In this document: positions 1-10,811 of the stretch, in pieces | How the letters are laid out: each line of letters opens with the position of its first letter | How positions within the stretch are numbered: position 1 is the stretch's first letter | DNA from: Astrocystis sublimbata | Lineage: Eukaryota > Ascomycota > Sordariomycetes > Xylariales > Xylariaceae | Assembly: GCA_022453515.1 (NCBI GenBank) | Contig: JAJNNY010000076.1 | Location: forward strand, 94,191-158,190 | DNA length: 64,000 nucleotides | Direction: 5' to 3' | Translations under genes and position numbers: made by a program | The notes under the pieces: model-generated | Seen by the model: only the letters and a program-made list of their open reading frames with translations | Told to the model about the DNA's origin: nothing | The model's database searches: none

Positions 1-369
1 CGTGATGTATCGGTCGTAACCGCTGATGTGGACGCTACCATAGCTGATGAGCTCTGCTCCCCAAGACCCCAGGACAGGCAACAGCGAAGATGGCAGCTCA
101 GCAGCGATGCTGCAAACAACACTCTGGAACTTTTCGGGGTCTGCCAATGTGTCGCGAACCATGGGAGTTGGCATGACAGTTCCGGTTGCTGCTCCAGTTG
201 GGATGTAGCTGAGGGGTGTCAGATACGGCAAGAGCTCGACTGGCGGAGAGCCACCCATGGCGAAGGATACTAGAGTTGATTGACATTCCTCTTTGCTAGG
301 AGTGGTGGACTGGGCTAGGGAGGTGCCCGCCAAGGCGGCCACTAGAACGACGGCGTTGTTCTTGTACAT
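1..369 (-). CDS. Secreted protein of unknown function, C-terminus cut by window edge
   Basis: An open frame runs from an ATG at 369 to the window edge, giving 123 codons without a stop. The N-terminus (MYKNNAVVLVAALAGTSLAQ) is a typical signal peptide: lysine near the start, a hydrophobic core, and small residues before Q20. The mature part is rich in Ser, Pro and Thr and has two cysteines, about residues 29 and 85. I do not recognise the family. Length, secretion and few cysteines suit a secreted wall-associated or host-interaction protein, but that is inference. It lies on the same strand as the small secreted protein at 2229-2653, about 1.9 kb away. The rest of the gene, and any intron, lies outside the window. 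Confidence 0.6.
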   Translation of the reverse strand, partial: MYKNNAVVLVAALAGTSLAQSTTPSKEECQSTLVSFAMGGSPPVELLPYLTPLSYIPTGAATGTVMPTPMVRDTLADPEKFQSVVCSIAAELPSSLLPVLGSWGAELISYGSVHISGYDRYIT

Positions 370-2228
370 CTTGATTCGAAACTGAGCAGCTCTTCGTACA
401 AGTGGTGTTTTGATCTAGTTGAGCTTTCAAGACTTGGAATTTGAGAATTTAGCTTGTTCGATGATGAGTAGATTGTGAGGTAATTTTCATCTGTCCGGAG
501 ACTATCGCGGCCAGAGAATATGGCTTTATAGCCAAGAGGTCTCTTTCTATGATGAGATCGGAAATCTCGTCGGCTGTGATGGATAACCCGTTGCCGAGCA
601 TGGCACCCCGGTAGAGCACAGGTCGAGGTCTTGGCCTTGACGCCTCTTCAGGCAGCTTACGATAGTTGCATGGACCACTACAGCGACATGATATGTTTGT
701 TTCTGTGGGTCTTAGCCGTTCTTCCCCTGTATGTTGAGAAATCAACCTGTGTAGGTAATCAATCAGGAAAGCCGAGTTTATTCATCAGGCAGGAGTTTTA
801 CCTTGCTTTCTACGGCCATCACCAAAACATCGATTTAATTTGGCCGAAATGCACGTTCTTGGCGTGTCAAACTGATGCCTTAGCAAGTAACAGTTCTCAT
901 CTGGTATACATTAAGATCACCTACCTAGGGAGTAGGCTCGCTAGATTACCACCACTACCTGCTCCTACCAACACGAAAACTATTCTCGATATCGAGCAAC
1001 TCTATAGATGAAGTCAAAGTGAGCACACTTTAGAAAAACAATTGTTTGGATTTTTGGATTTTATCCTTAAAAATAAGCGCTATTATTGATCACCATGTTT
1101 GTTATTCACACCACGTGGCCGGGGTAGCTAGCACATAGTGAAAATCATCCCCTGTACCTATTGATCTTGAAATCTAGGGTTGCAATCACAGCATGCACTC
1201 AATCGCTAGTGGACGTAGTTTACGTAACTGTTTCTTCGGCGTGACAATTCACATGCAGTCATTATCCAATTACCATGTCGAATGTGAAGTCCCCTTTGAA
1301 AGCCCCTAGGGTAGATCATCACTGACAGGGATGTCCCATGCACGATTCGCAAAAGGAGATCGCGGGTCATGACGGCTCTCCCCGCCCTCGCCGCCCTCGC
1401 CGCTCGGGACAACGTGCCGTCTGGGAAGGCACAGCAATACAATAGTTTCTACGCAATTACGTTTCTAGGCACACACGTAGCCACACAGTAAAACTTCTCC
1501 AAATACAAACACTTTCTCTTCGGATGTCTTCCTCTGGAATATAACATGACCGCCCTGGTGAGTATGACGCGGAGCCACGCAACAACCCCTTGGACACCCT
1601 TGTCACCGGAGAGATGTAGTTGCGACATCCCATCGAACTTGGCTGACCGGGCTTTCACGAGGTCCTAGTTTTACTCAGATCTATGATCAATCACATTGAT
1701 CAAGTATTATGCCTCAGGTATAGCTGCCCTGGCGCATAGTCGTAACGTTCCATCAAAACCAGGTCTCGGCCAACACTTACAAAGAGTTGAGAACAGTAAT
1801 CATGAATAAGCAGCGTTCAAACCACTTAGGCGGAACGCGATAGAAGGTGATTCGGGATATGCCTACAAGACGTTGTGTCGAGCACTCTCTCTAGGGGGGC
1901 ATGGCATCCAAGGTTCTCTTCCACTGGTATTTGCATCTGGGCAATTCTTGACAGTCAAGATATGCATTACGATTTGATTGCATAGCCACAGTCGAAAGAA
2001 CGTCAATCGTTCGTACTTTGCTGGAACTAATGATGCTGATTTATTGCAAGTTAAGTTTATACAAGACGCCTGTCGTTGAGATACAGACAAAATCCCCGAC
2101 GAAGATACACTCCACTGTCTCATAAGTATCTGCTCACAAAACGAGCGCCTTATGATAATGCTTGCGGAGCTGCGGTTCCGAAAGCCACACCCGAGAATTC
2201 CACACAGTTTTTCATTCTCGAAGCGTAT
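370..2228. other. Intergenic, no gene seen
   Basis: Only short ORFs (126 codons at most, at 631-1011) with no recognisable product and no plausible splicing partner. The first part must hold the promoter of the left-edge gene. Nothing else is identifiable. Confidence 0.5.
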
Positions 2229-2653
2229 TCATTCAATTCTGCAAGAGATAGCAGCAACAACGACGTTGTTGGTAGATAGATGAAGCGGCTTGTCGAGTCC
2301 GAAATACTCCTCGTTGTAGAAGGTTCCGTCCGGCTTGATCGCGAAGCAGAAGTACGTGAATTCAGGCCCAATCCTAGCGAACAGACCGTCAGTAAATATT
2401 CTTATAGGACTTTGATTGACAAGACTCTCAAGACCCGGCGTGGCAGAGATATGGTGATCCGAGCCACTTACTGATAGAGCGAGGACACCTGGCCCAGAAC
2501 CTCATCATTCACGTAATCCATCGTAGGTGGGAACTGAACAGTGGTGTTCACATATCTGTTGCCGAGCGACTTTTCAACGACGATGACTGCGTCTCTTGAC
2601 TGTGCCGTTGCAACGGCGGCTGCTGAGAGGAAAGTCAAGAATGAGGCGCGCAT
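2229..2653 (-). CDS. Small secreted protein, two exons, 108 aa
   Basis: Exon 1 is 2472-2653 and exon 2 is 2229-2373. The donor reads GTAAGT, a branch-like TTTACTGAC lies in the intron, and the acceptor is GCTAG. Splicing is in frame and gives 108 residues. The N-terminus (MRASFLTFLSAAAVATAQS) is a signal peptide. The mature protein of about 90 residues has only two cysteines, in YFCFA and AISCR, which could form one disulphide. There is no recognisable domain. Size and secretion match the broad class of fungal small secreted proteins, which includes effectors, but a role is inference only. The next gene upstream on its side is more than 1.5 kb away, so it has its own promoter. Confidence 0.7.
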
Positions 2654-2899
2654 CTTGGAAACTGATCTTTTTAGAGTTCTTGTATGTAGTAAAAAAGCGA
2701 GAGATCAAGGGTTGTCCAATTTGGTTACTGTCTTGATGATGTCGAGATTGTTTCCCTCAACAGAACCCCGCGACCAGTGCATACTTATAGTTTTTGCCTT
2801 GAGAACATCAAGGCCGAGTCATCTTTGAAGATATGATCTGAAGTGTATCATTCGAAAAACTCGTGTTCTAACCTCGACAAAAGTTTTTACGAAGTTGCG

Positions 2900-2936
2900 A
2901 TAGCCTATTCACGTCTGCCCTGTCGCAATAGGCTAT
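2900..2936. repeat. Short inverted repeat, 10-bp perfect arms
   Basis: ATAGCCTATT at 2900-2909 is matched by its exact reverse complement AATAGGCTAT at 2927-2936, with 17 bp between. Because each core is itself nearly palindromic, the two also read as near-identical direct repeats. It lies about 250 bp upstream of the start of the small secreted protein gene, so it could be a protein-binding site; that is a guess. Confidence 0.5.
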
Positions 2937-3395
2937 TCAAAGCTTGGTGATCACATCTATCGAGAATTATGCCCAGTTTTGGCCTGTTGGTGGAAGTCGG
3001 AATAGGTTCAATGCTAGTTCAGGTTTGGTAATGATCTGAACTCCTCATCGGCCGTCGCTGGCGAGACTGGGCGAGACTGGGGTCTTACCAGACACATGGC
3101 GGCTGGGCAGGAGCTGGGCATGCTGGGGTCCCTGACATACCCATCAGATGGGAAGCCAAAAAACCGATAAAAGTCCAATCATGATCGGGTTGAGCTTGGC
3201 AACAAGTCAATGTAAGCTTTTCATCCAAGTCTCTGGGCTCAAAGTCGTGAATAGAAAGATTAATTATGCCACAATGTCGAAGATCTCAAGATTAGGTAAG
3301 CGACCCAAGCAACGTCACCCATGAGTCCACAGCGAAAAGTTGCGCGGACGATGACATCCATGAACTTCGGGAAACGCTTTCTCAAGCGAACATCA

Positions 3396-3599
3396 CACGC
3401 CAAGTAGGCAGCTGCTGTCAGACAACGTAGCGCCCGCCGCCCTTCTCAAAAGTCACGGCCAAAGACCTGGACGATCACCCATATATCTTCCATCAGCTTA
3501 TGGCGAAAGACTTGATACACCGCCAACGATAGGTGATTTGCGCAACACAAGATTAAGTCAATGTAGCACGCCAAGTCGGCAGTGCTATCGTCAGACCAT
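3396..3599. repeat. Degenerate direct repeat of about 30 bp
   Basis: A 30-base unit starting CACGCCAAGT at 3396 recurs at 3567. The copies agree through CACGCCAAGTNGGCAG and again at GTCAGAC, with small indels between. It may be the relic of an older repeat. Confidence 0.4.
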
Positions 3600-4160
3600 G
3601 CAGTTCTACCGCTTCATCATCCAGCTGACTGCCGATTACCCGACTGGTATTCCATGCCTCGTAAACGACTTCTATGAGATCAAGCTAGAAGTGAGTTAGA
3701 GAACTTCCCCGAAATTTCGCGCGTAGGCAACTTATCTTTTTATCCACATTATACACCTTGTTGTTTAACAGTGCATACATCACTGATTTTATTGTGTACG
3801 AGCAACTGTGTGCAAGGAAAGGGCAAGCGTCGCGCGCGCGCCAGACGTCTTGATAAGGGTTAAACTACTATATAGTTATGTCGAATCAACATAAAATCCA
3901 GGAAAGCTCTTGCCCATAACCTTGTACATAGCAGTCTGTTTCTTTACGTTCAAGTGCTGTTTCATATGTAAATGGTTTTCCAGAAACTGTCTACCTCTAT
4001 CTATCTATAATTATCTATAAACATCGCTTTTGGTACGAGAATGTAATACCATGGCAAAGCACTTGGCCAAATTTCAAAATCAATTACCGAAACCCCTTCG
4101 TGGACGCCATTACTAAAATAAAATGCATTCAGGTAAATCAAAGTCAAGTTCTCCCACAGC

Positions 4161-5679
4161 TTAGGGGTACACAGTCCCCTCAAACTTGAACACGGAAGGG
4201 TCCGAGTCATCAATCGAATACGCGAGCACCTCGTCGCCCGAGATGCCATAAAACATAGCATCCTCGCCGGTCGCGATGACGGAGAAGTTGACGCCCGACG
4301 GCCCATTGCGGAATTCTATCTCGGGCATATCTTTGAAACCGCTTCGGAAGTACTCGCCGATGACCTTCCCATTAGGCTGCAGGATCAGGAAGACGACGCC
4401 GTCCGAGTTGGGCAGCGCCCCGAGTGAGAACTGGAGACTCGGAGACGGCACGGGGAGATTCACGTTGCTGAACAGCTCTTCCTCTGTTTCGAAAAAACTT
4501 TAGTATACTGTGAGTCTGTGACGCGGTCTGCCTCGTAGTCTCAATGAGGGCATGTAAAATGTGGTGTTCGCAGGGTTGTATCTTGGGAGAGAGGGGGGTT
4601 AACTCACGAGGAATCCATTTCCCCGTAAATGAACTCTTCTGTATCCTCCCCTTAACAGCCGACGCCAGAGTCTCCGTCAACATCGTCAGCCTCGGGTAGT
4701 CAGACTCGAAGCGCTCGGCGACCAGGGCCAGGCTCGTGTTATATGCGGCGCGATTTGCTTCGAGCGCAAGGCGCGGATTCTTGTATTCGGTCGAGTTGGT
4801 AGTCATGACGCCGGCGTCCTCGAGCCGCTGAAAAGCGACGGTAAACGTGCCCTCGCATGCATTGGCCCAGCACCGATGCCACGACGCTGCGAGCTGCGAC
4901 CCGGGCCATGTCTGAATCGAGTTGCCTGCTATGCTGTCGACCCTCCACGCCTCGGGCTCTTTAACCAAGTCGTTGATCGCAACGCCGGAGACGGTATTGT
5001 TAGACGTAATGAAGTAAAGGCGGACTCTTTCCGATGATGAGTTGTAGGTCGATGCAGCGCTCGCCAGCGGCGTTGATCGGCCTAAGGGACTGAGAGAAGA
5101 GTCGGATCGTGCTATGATGTCGGTAAGGTTATTCGTGGCCCATGTCTTGTTCTGCGACTCCCAACGCCGAGCGACGAGCGCGCCGGTCACATCTTGGAAG
5201 AACACGAAGCGGTGATGGAAGCCGGCTGGGTCCGTCCAGTTCGCTGAGGCGAGTTGGGATGTGCTCATGACATGAGTGTTTGTGTTTCCGTCATTGGAAG
5301 GATCGGCGGCATCGCCACCGTCGGCATTGCCACCGCCAGAAGCATGGTCTTCCGAACCATTGCGTGCTCTCGTCCCGACGACTGCGCCGGCGACGATGCC
5401 CCCAGCAATTACCAGAGTGGCAAGTGCCACGAGCGCGTAGAACACACGCGATGATAAACCGCATAATCTCCTTCCTGGTTTATCCGAACCTGCTAACGGC
5501 TGGGCATCCGAGGTTGGTATCTCGGATTTGTCTGCGACGGTATTCTGTGTGTCTTGCGTATCTGGCGTGTGCGAGGGCTCAGGGAGGGTATAGTCAGGGT
5601 TGTTCGGCACCGGCTGCAGTTCGCTCCTTTCAGTCTCGAGATGCCTGACTTCTAGGTCGCTATAGGGTGCCTGTGCCAT
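4161..5679 (-). CDS. Membrane-anchored fucose-specific-lectin-like protein, 464 aa
   Basis: Exon 1 is 4608-5679 and exon 2 is 4161-4483. The intron has donor GTGAGT, branch ATACTAA and acceptor CAG. Splicing at QEEL restores the frame and gives 464 residues. The layout is that of a type II membrane protein: a Pro/Thr-rich cytosolic tail of about 75 residues, one hydrophobic helix (about 80-101, Ala/Val/Gly rich), a Gly/Asp/Asn-rich stalk, then a region with repeated blade-like units such as FVFFQDVTGALVARRW, LYFITSNNTVSG and VFLILQPNGKVIGEY. These resemble the beta-propeller repeats of the fungal fucose-specific lectin family. There are several N-glycosylation sequons (NWT, NKT, NLT, NNT, NST, NTS). 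Carbohydrate binding is inferred from repeat resemblance, and sugar-contact residues cannot be confirmed by eye. A WD-like propeller without lectin activity is the main alternative. Confidence 0.65.
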
Positions 5680-6994
5680 ATTGGCAGACTGTTGGCTTGC
5701 GCAAGGAAATCCGAAAAAAAAAAGATTAAATCACGAGATAATGATAGAACGTGTAAATCACATCTGAGGTAGAACTACTGATGTTGCACGAAGTATAAGT
5801 CCACGCGGGCGTCGAAATCTATAGAGGCCAGCTCGTCCGGAAGAAAGAACGAGGCTCTCGCTCTTCGCATTCGAAAGCGTTCTGCGCGGCGCTGTAGTTA
5901 TGGTAGGTAGGATCAATCAGTTCTAAGGTAGATAGGTAGACAGATTCAGATTACCGAGCTCCCAGATGTCTTGCTGCCGCAGCATCTCTCGTGAGGCGAG
6001 GAAGCATACTAAGACAGTCTTGACACGCAATCTTTTGGCGCACCATTGCTGCGTCGCGGACTACTACCAATAGCGATTCAGAAACGGACTTCTCTGAACG
6101 ATCTTGGGTAGCATTGAGATGGGACGGGTGATAATGTCACAAATTCGAGACCCTCTCTAAGCAGCCTTAATGCAACATACATAGAGCTACGCCTCTGAGG
6201 TGTTTCGGTGACCAAGGCTGTTGCTTTGGGTCTATTCTATAAGCGGTTTAAACCATTGCCGTGAGAAATACCAGGTGGGAAAAGATACGCCGTACTTCTA
6301 AATTTATTGTGCAATGAACGCTGCCGTATGTGGATACTGAAAAGATGGACAGTTGAATCTACTGTATTGATCCAACATCATTGGCCATATCTTGGGCGTG
6401 GCGCGGTAAAAAGCAACGCGCGTAACAATCGCCCCCGTCTCAAACGCAGAGGTTACGGCTTTGAGTTCAAGAAGTAGTCGAATCCTCAGTGCCTCAAATG
6501 AACGATGCGAAACTGTCAATCGATATTAGTTCACCAGCTGAAATTAACTAGGTCATATTTTGTTTTTGTATTAAGTAATGCTGGTTTCATCCTAACGGTA
6601 ATCCTTTGTGTATGCCACCAAAATCAACGCAAGCCGCAGTGTCCCCAATTGCTCCCCTTGAGCAATTTAGCAAGCTGATGAACCGCAGAGCGGTGCCAAA
6701 TGATTCTATAAGGGACTCAAGTCAAGATGCCAGACATCGCCGAGCCAGGCCGATAGTACCAATTAGCTTCGGACCGCCTGGATGCGCCGGTTACCAAAGG
6801 AGTCGGCAAAACCTATCTCGCCCTGTTATCTTAGCCCACTTTACTCTCCTGCCAGGAATTGCATATTTGATGAATTTCCGTTTCTTCGGAGGAGGTGGAG
6901 GGACCGGCTGTGTGTTGAAAATCATGCGAGTATCACTTTCCTCCGAACCAAACTCTTCAGGATCCTAATCTTCAGAACCAAGATTCTCACATTC
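5680..6994. other. Intergenic, no gene seen
   Basis: This is the promoter side of the lectin-like gene and the 3' side of SRP40. ORFs are at most 120 codons, overlap one another on both strands and show no domain. Nothing further is supported. Confidence 0.45.
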
Positions 6995-8512
6995 CTAATC
7001 ATCGAACTTGAAGCTTCGGCTCATGCCGACATCTAGTGGACCGCCCTTGTAGGCTCCCCGCTTCTTCTTGTTCTTCTCCTTGGTGAAACCCTTGCCCTTT
7101 GTCACGATCAAGTCGCGATGGGCCTGCTCGCCATATCCGTGAGTGACATAGGCGTTTGACGACAGACGAGGATCGATCACCTGATCCTTGGAAATGCGCG
7201 AGAAAGGCACATTGGGTCCCTTTTTGCCGTTCACTCCGTTGCCCCTGTTATTGGCCTTGAATGTCGTGGGATCAGGTGGGAGAGGGGCGAATTCGGGAGA
7301 AGCCTTGGCTAGAGTTGCAGAGCTGTCTGAAGCCGAAGCACTTAAGACCTTGTGCTCGGTCTTGACTTTCAGTTTCTTCGTTTCGGACTCAGACTCCGAG
7401 TCACTCGAGTCGCTTGAAGAATCAGAGTCCGACTCGGGGAGGGGGACCTTAGCGGCAACCTCCACTTCGTCTTCTGAATCGGAATCTGACGAGCTGTCAC
7501 TATCGCTGTCACTATCAGACTCGGCCTTCTTTGTTTCCTTGGGCTTAACTTGCTCATCGTCTGAGCTGTCGTCGGAAGAATCGGATTCAGATGAGGAGCT
7601 TTCACCCGAGCTTTGTTCGACCTTGGCCTTCACTGTCTTAAGCTTCTTAGCCTTCGGCTTATTCTTGTTGCTCTTCGAGCTTGAGCTAGACGACTCCTCA
7701 TCGGAGCCTGAGTCGTCATCGGAGGAGCTATCGGGATCCGACGATGCCTTCCGCTTCAGAGACTTGGTGACATGAGAGACCTTGGTAGTGGGACCCTTTG
7801 CCGTGGGAGTCTTTTGCTCATCGCTGTCGCTGCCACTATCACTGTCGCTAGAGCTGTCGCTGCTCGAGGATTCGGAAGAGTCGGAAGAGTCAGACGACTC
7901 GGCGGCGACGGCAGCGGGAGCGTCGGCCATGGCGACATCGTCATCGTCCGAAGACTCGTCACTGCTATCGCTGTCGCTATCGGAGCTTTCGCTGGAAGAG
8001 CTGGAGGAGGATTCGTCGCTTCTGCTGCTAACACTGGTGACTTGAACCATGGCACTGGGTGTGCCGTCCTTGCTTGCGAACGTCTCCCAAGCCTGGAAGA
8101 CGCTGACCAGAGAGTGGTGTTCGTTGGCACTGGATTTTGTGGCGCTCTGGCCCTTCGCACTCTTCGTACCCCGCTGCTTCTTGAACGCCTTGTGGGCGTC
8201 GTCGAAGCCTTGTTCAGATAGGAAAGACTCGACAAGGTCCATCAGTTGGGGAGAGGGCTTGGTGGATGTCGAGGTGGTGGCGGCGGTTGATTTCTTGACG
8301 ACAGCGCCGGACTGCTTCTTCGCAGGCTTCGCGGCCTTCTGGACCTTCTGGGGTTTCTTATCCTTTGCCATCGTGTCTGGCTGTGGGGTGGCTACCAATT
8401 GAGTGGGTGCAGATGCGATTGGGGTGTTGGAGTTGTTACTGAACAGCCACGCGGGGGGACCAGACGATGTTGAAGATGTGGTGTTGCTGCGATTAATGGG
8501 GCCCTTCGACAT
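6995..8512 (-). CDS. SRP40: SRP40/Nopp140-like nucleolar phosphoprotein, single exon
   Basis: This is a 505-codon single exon. The C-terminal block of about 65 residues (from VPFSRISKDQV through SNAYVTHGYGEQAHRDL to the end SRSFKFDD) is the conserved SRP40 C-terminal domain. The middle is many Ser/Asp/Glu runs (casein kinase 2-type acidic serine tracts) split by Lys-rich segments, as in Nopp140. A LisH-like helix (LMDLVESFLSEQGFDDAHKAF) lies near residue 90. In yeast and animals such proteins are nucleolar chaperones for snoRNPs and RNA polymerase I factors. Two starts are possible: ATG at 8512, or ATG at 8371 (MAKDKKPQKVQ). The second gives a basic N-terminus more like the family, so the first 47 residues may be 5' UTR. 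Confidence 0.85.
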   Translation of the reverse strand: MSKGPINRSNTTSSTSSGPPAWLFSNNSNTPIASAPTQLVATPQPDTMAKDKKPQKVQKAAKPAKKQSGAVVKKSTAATTSTSTKPSPQLMDLVESFLSEQGFDDAHKAFKKQRGTKSAKGQSATKSSANEHHSLVSVFQAWETFASKDGTPSAMVQVTSVSSRSDESSSSSSSESSDSDSDSSDESSDDDDVAMADAPAAVAAESSDSSDSSESSSSDSSSDSDSGSDSDEQKTPTAKGPTTKVSHVTKSLKRKASSDPDSSSDDDSGSDEESSSSSSKSNKNKPKAKKLKTVKAKVEQSSGESSSSESDSSDDSSDDEQVKPKETKKAESDSDSDSDSSSDSDSEDEVEVAAKVPLPESDSDSSSDSSDSESESETKKLKVKTEHKVLSASASDSSATLAKASPEFAPLPPDPTTFKANNRGNGVNGKKGPNVPFSRISKDQVIDPRLSSNAYVTHGYGEQAHRDLIVTKGKGFTKEKNKKKRGAYKGGPLDVGMSRSFKFDD

Positions 8513-9998
8513 GACCTGGTGAAAGCCAGTCTAATGCGAAAGAGGGCAGATTGAAGATAAAATGCACATGTAGGGAGTTTGGGGGAAGGAGATGCAGAGG
8601 GAACTGCAGCAACTCTGGGGGTGGAGGACTGAAGGTTGTGCTACTGCTTGTAGAAGTAGGAAGTAGAAGTATTCACCTAAAAAGTTGGCTCGGTCGCGAC
8701 CACTCACTGTTGCGCGCCAAAATCGCAAGAACGCAAGAGCGCAAGAGCGCAAGCAGTTCCTGCCGTCAACGGGCACTAGAAAATTTTGTGGATTGCAGGG
8801 AAGGTACGGTTTGATAGGGCCCGATAAGGAATCTTTCAGGGACCTTCCGATGCCGCTAAGCCTTGCAAGTGCGAAGAGTGTCTCACCGCTTGCCTCTTTG
8901 GGTAAGCCCTGGATCTCGCAGGTCCTTGCCTGATTGGTTGCGTTACATACAACATCCTCTTGAGGTCGGCATCGGTGTTACTGCGTAAGACTTACTTACA
9001 CCTGCATACAATGCTGTGAAGTACCTAGTTGCAACACTGGCCTTCTACTTTGGCAATCTGCTACACAGAATTTCAAGTACGAACCACTTAGGCAATGCCA
9101 CCTGGAACCTGAATACCGAGAAGTCATGAACCATTCGCGCGACATTACTGCAAGTACGGTTAAACAATTCAAGGCTCAAACAGTCTACAGCCACCCACCA
9201 GGATTGACTATCCAGGGCTGCGTGAGGAAACGGAGTTCTTATACGTGATTACCTCAGTTGCCCATATTCGACCTATAATTGTATTTAATCGGTGCCTTAG
9301 AAGTTCTGAAGATCCGGTGGCTGTGATGCTTATTGCCGGTCTCACAAGCCTCAGACGTCAGATCCTCCAACTTTACATGTATGATGTGATACCCAGCCAC
9401 ATGGCCGACGCCCAATGCAATTGGCTCGTCCCGAACCGCCCAACCCGCAGCATGGCATGCACAAATCGTGTAAAGTGTAAACTGAAGCAACCTAAGCAGC
9501 CCAGGCAACAACAAAACGTCCAATCATGGTGGAGGAGCTTGCTTTAGTCTCACTTCCTTCAAAGTCTTGGCCGTTGCCTAAATCCACATACACACATCCA
9601 ATACTGACTTGTTCTCTACACCAGCTACTCACAACGCTTCCTTCATTTACCTATAAAATATGCTAGAGACGGTGTACTTAGTAAGTACCATTTGTCCCTT
9701 GCATGTCGTCAAACCTGCAATAGTACAATATCAATGTTGTTGTTGTTGTTGTCGTTGCTGTCGTTGTTGTTGTACAAGGTGGGTAGATCCAATTTGAAGG
9801 AGTTATAGATGCATATATATATACACACATAGTTATATATATATTTGCCATGAACATGGCAAAGCTAGACTTGTACTCAGCTTCAACCAAAAGTCAAGAT
9901 ATTAGTCCTTGCCTACCCAACTTTCATATAACAACCCGATCCCTTCCTCTCACCAAAGAAACGCAATAACGACACGCACCAACACCCCAATCATCATC
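8513..9998. other. Intergenic; SRP40 promoter and unassigned DNA
   Basis: No supported gene. It contains the SRP40 promoter (from 8513), a repeated GCAAGAGC run near 8730-8750, an imperfect TTG microsatellite (9735-9772) and TA-rich dinucleotide tracts (about 9812-9845). Confidence 0.4.
9735..9772. repeat. Imperfect (TTG)n microsatellite
   Basis: Thirteen trinucleotides of TTG, TCG or CTG type run without a gap. A TATATA-rich stretch follows within 60 bp. It lies in intergenic DNA. Confidence 0.8.
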
Positions 9999-10202
9999 AT
10001 GGACTCAAAAACCACCGACTCAAAGACCATGGACCCAACGATCATGCCCGTAAGAGCATCCGTCGAATCTGCCACTTCAGACGCACCGCTCATGCTACTC
10101 CCTTCCTACCAGCTCCCTTCGTACCAGCCCTTCGCCCCCACCACCCTCCTCACAAATCGGAAGCAACCCGCCGGCCCCGAACCCTGCGTATGTCCACGCT
10201 GA
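9999..10202 (+). other. Upstream open frame overlapping the membrane-protein gene in another frame
   Basis: An ATG at 9999 opens 67 codons rich in Pro, Ser and Thr, ending TNRKQPAGPEPCVCPR just before the first hydrophobic segment of the next frame. Composition suits the cytosolic N-terminus of that membrane protein, but the frame differs and the stop at 10200 overlaps the next ATG (10190). A GTATGT donor-like site begins at 10188. The obvious acceptors at 10236, 10260 and 10266 all give the wrong phase; only a weak one at 10279 restores frame, and it deletes the first membrane segment. It may be an upstream ORF, a frameshifted exon, or a base-call error. Confidence 0.4.
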
Positions 10203-10811
10203 TCATCACCATCCGCGCCATCGTCCTCATCCTCAGCTTCACCGCCGCCATCATTTTCAGCATCAGCGGCTACTACAAGCCCGAGATGGTTCTTCTGAAC
10301 GTATTCACCTGGATCTGGGTCGTCTGGAACGCCGGCATGCTCGCCGGCCCGCTGATGACCCATGGCTTCAGACTCAGCCTGGTGCTGAGCAACGGGAAGG
10401 TCATCGGGCGCGACGCTGAGAGTGACGCCGCCGGTAGCGGTCGTCCTGGCAAGGTCAGGAAACTGTGCTCTCGTATCGCCGCCTTCGTCGAGCCGCTGCT
10501 TCTTCTCCTCGTCTTCGTGTTCAATCTGACTAATTCCATCATTCAACCGTGGTGGTATGGTTCTGGGCTGCAGCTGAACTGGGCTCCCATGTAAGTTGTT
10601 GATTATCTAAATTCGGTCGCACCTCACCTCACAATATTTCTCATTTCATCTTCGTTTTCGCTTCGAGAAGTTGAGATAATGAGCTAACGTATCCGTGTCG
10701 TCGTCTAGTGGCTTATATCTCATCGTCGTCGTCCTTTCGTATGTACCCCAGCTGGCAGAGTCCCATGTCCGCTTCGGATCTGCCGGGAATCCTCAGATCG
10801 CGCTGCCATAG
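10190..10811 (+). CDS. Small multi-pass membrane protein, unknown function, 167 aa
   Basis: Exon 1 is 10190-10590 and exon 2 is 10709-10811. Donor GTAAGT and acceptor TCTAG join AT to T as Ile, giving 167 residues. Four hydrophobic segments are visible: LIITIRAIVLILSFTAAIIF, LLNVFTWIWVVWNAGMLAGP, AFVEPLLLLLVFVFNL and IGLYLIVVVLSYV. A polar loop with Gly/Lys/Arg lies between the second and third. The four-segment layout resembles MARVEL-type or tetraspan fungal membrane proteins, but I do not recognise the family. The start is uncertain: ATG at 10190 puts the first helix almost at the N-terminus, while the 67-codon frame ending just inside it would supply a plausible cytosolic tail if the two were joined. 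Confidence 0.6.

Larger units (their letters stand above)
2654..4160. other. Intergenic with small repeats, no gene seen
   Basis: No ORF worth calling. The stretch carries a short inverted repeat (2900-2936), a tandem GGCGAGACTGG pair near 3060-3080 and a degenerate direct repeat (3396-3599). The part near 2654 should hold the promoter of the small secreted protein, and the part near 4160 the 3' UTR of the lectin-like gene. Confidence 0.4.

Noticed and set aside
631..1011. 126-codon plus-strand ORF
   Set aside because: Hydrophobic start but no recognisable feature, no conserved-looking motif and no continuation through introns.
7188..8402. Long plus-strand ORFs opposite SRP40
   Set aside because: They mirror the Ser/Asp codon repeats of SRP40 and read as Ser/Leu/Glu strings without a domain. 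The minus-strand frame has the conserved C-terminal domain.
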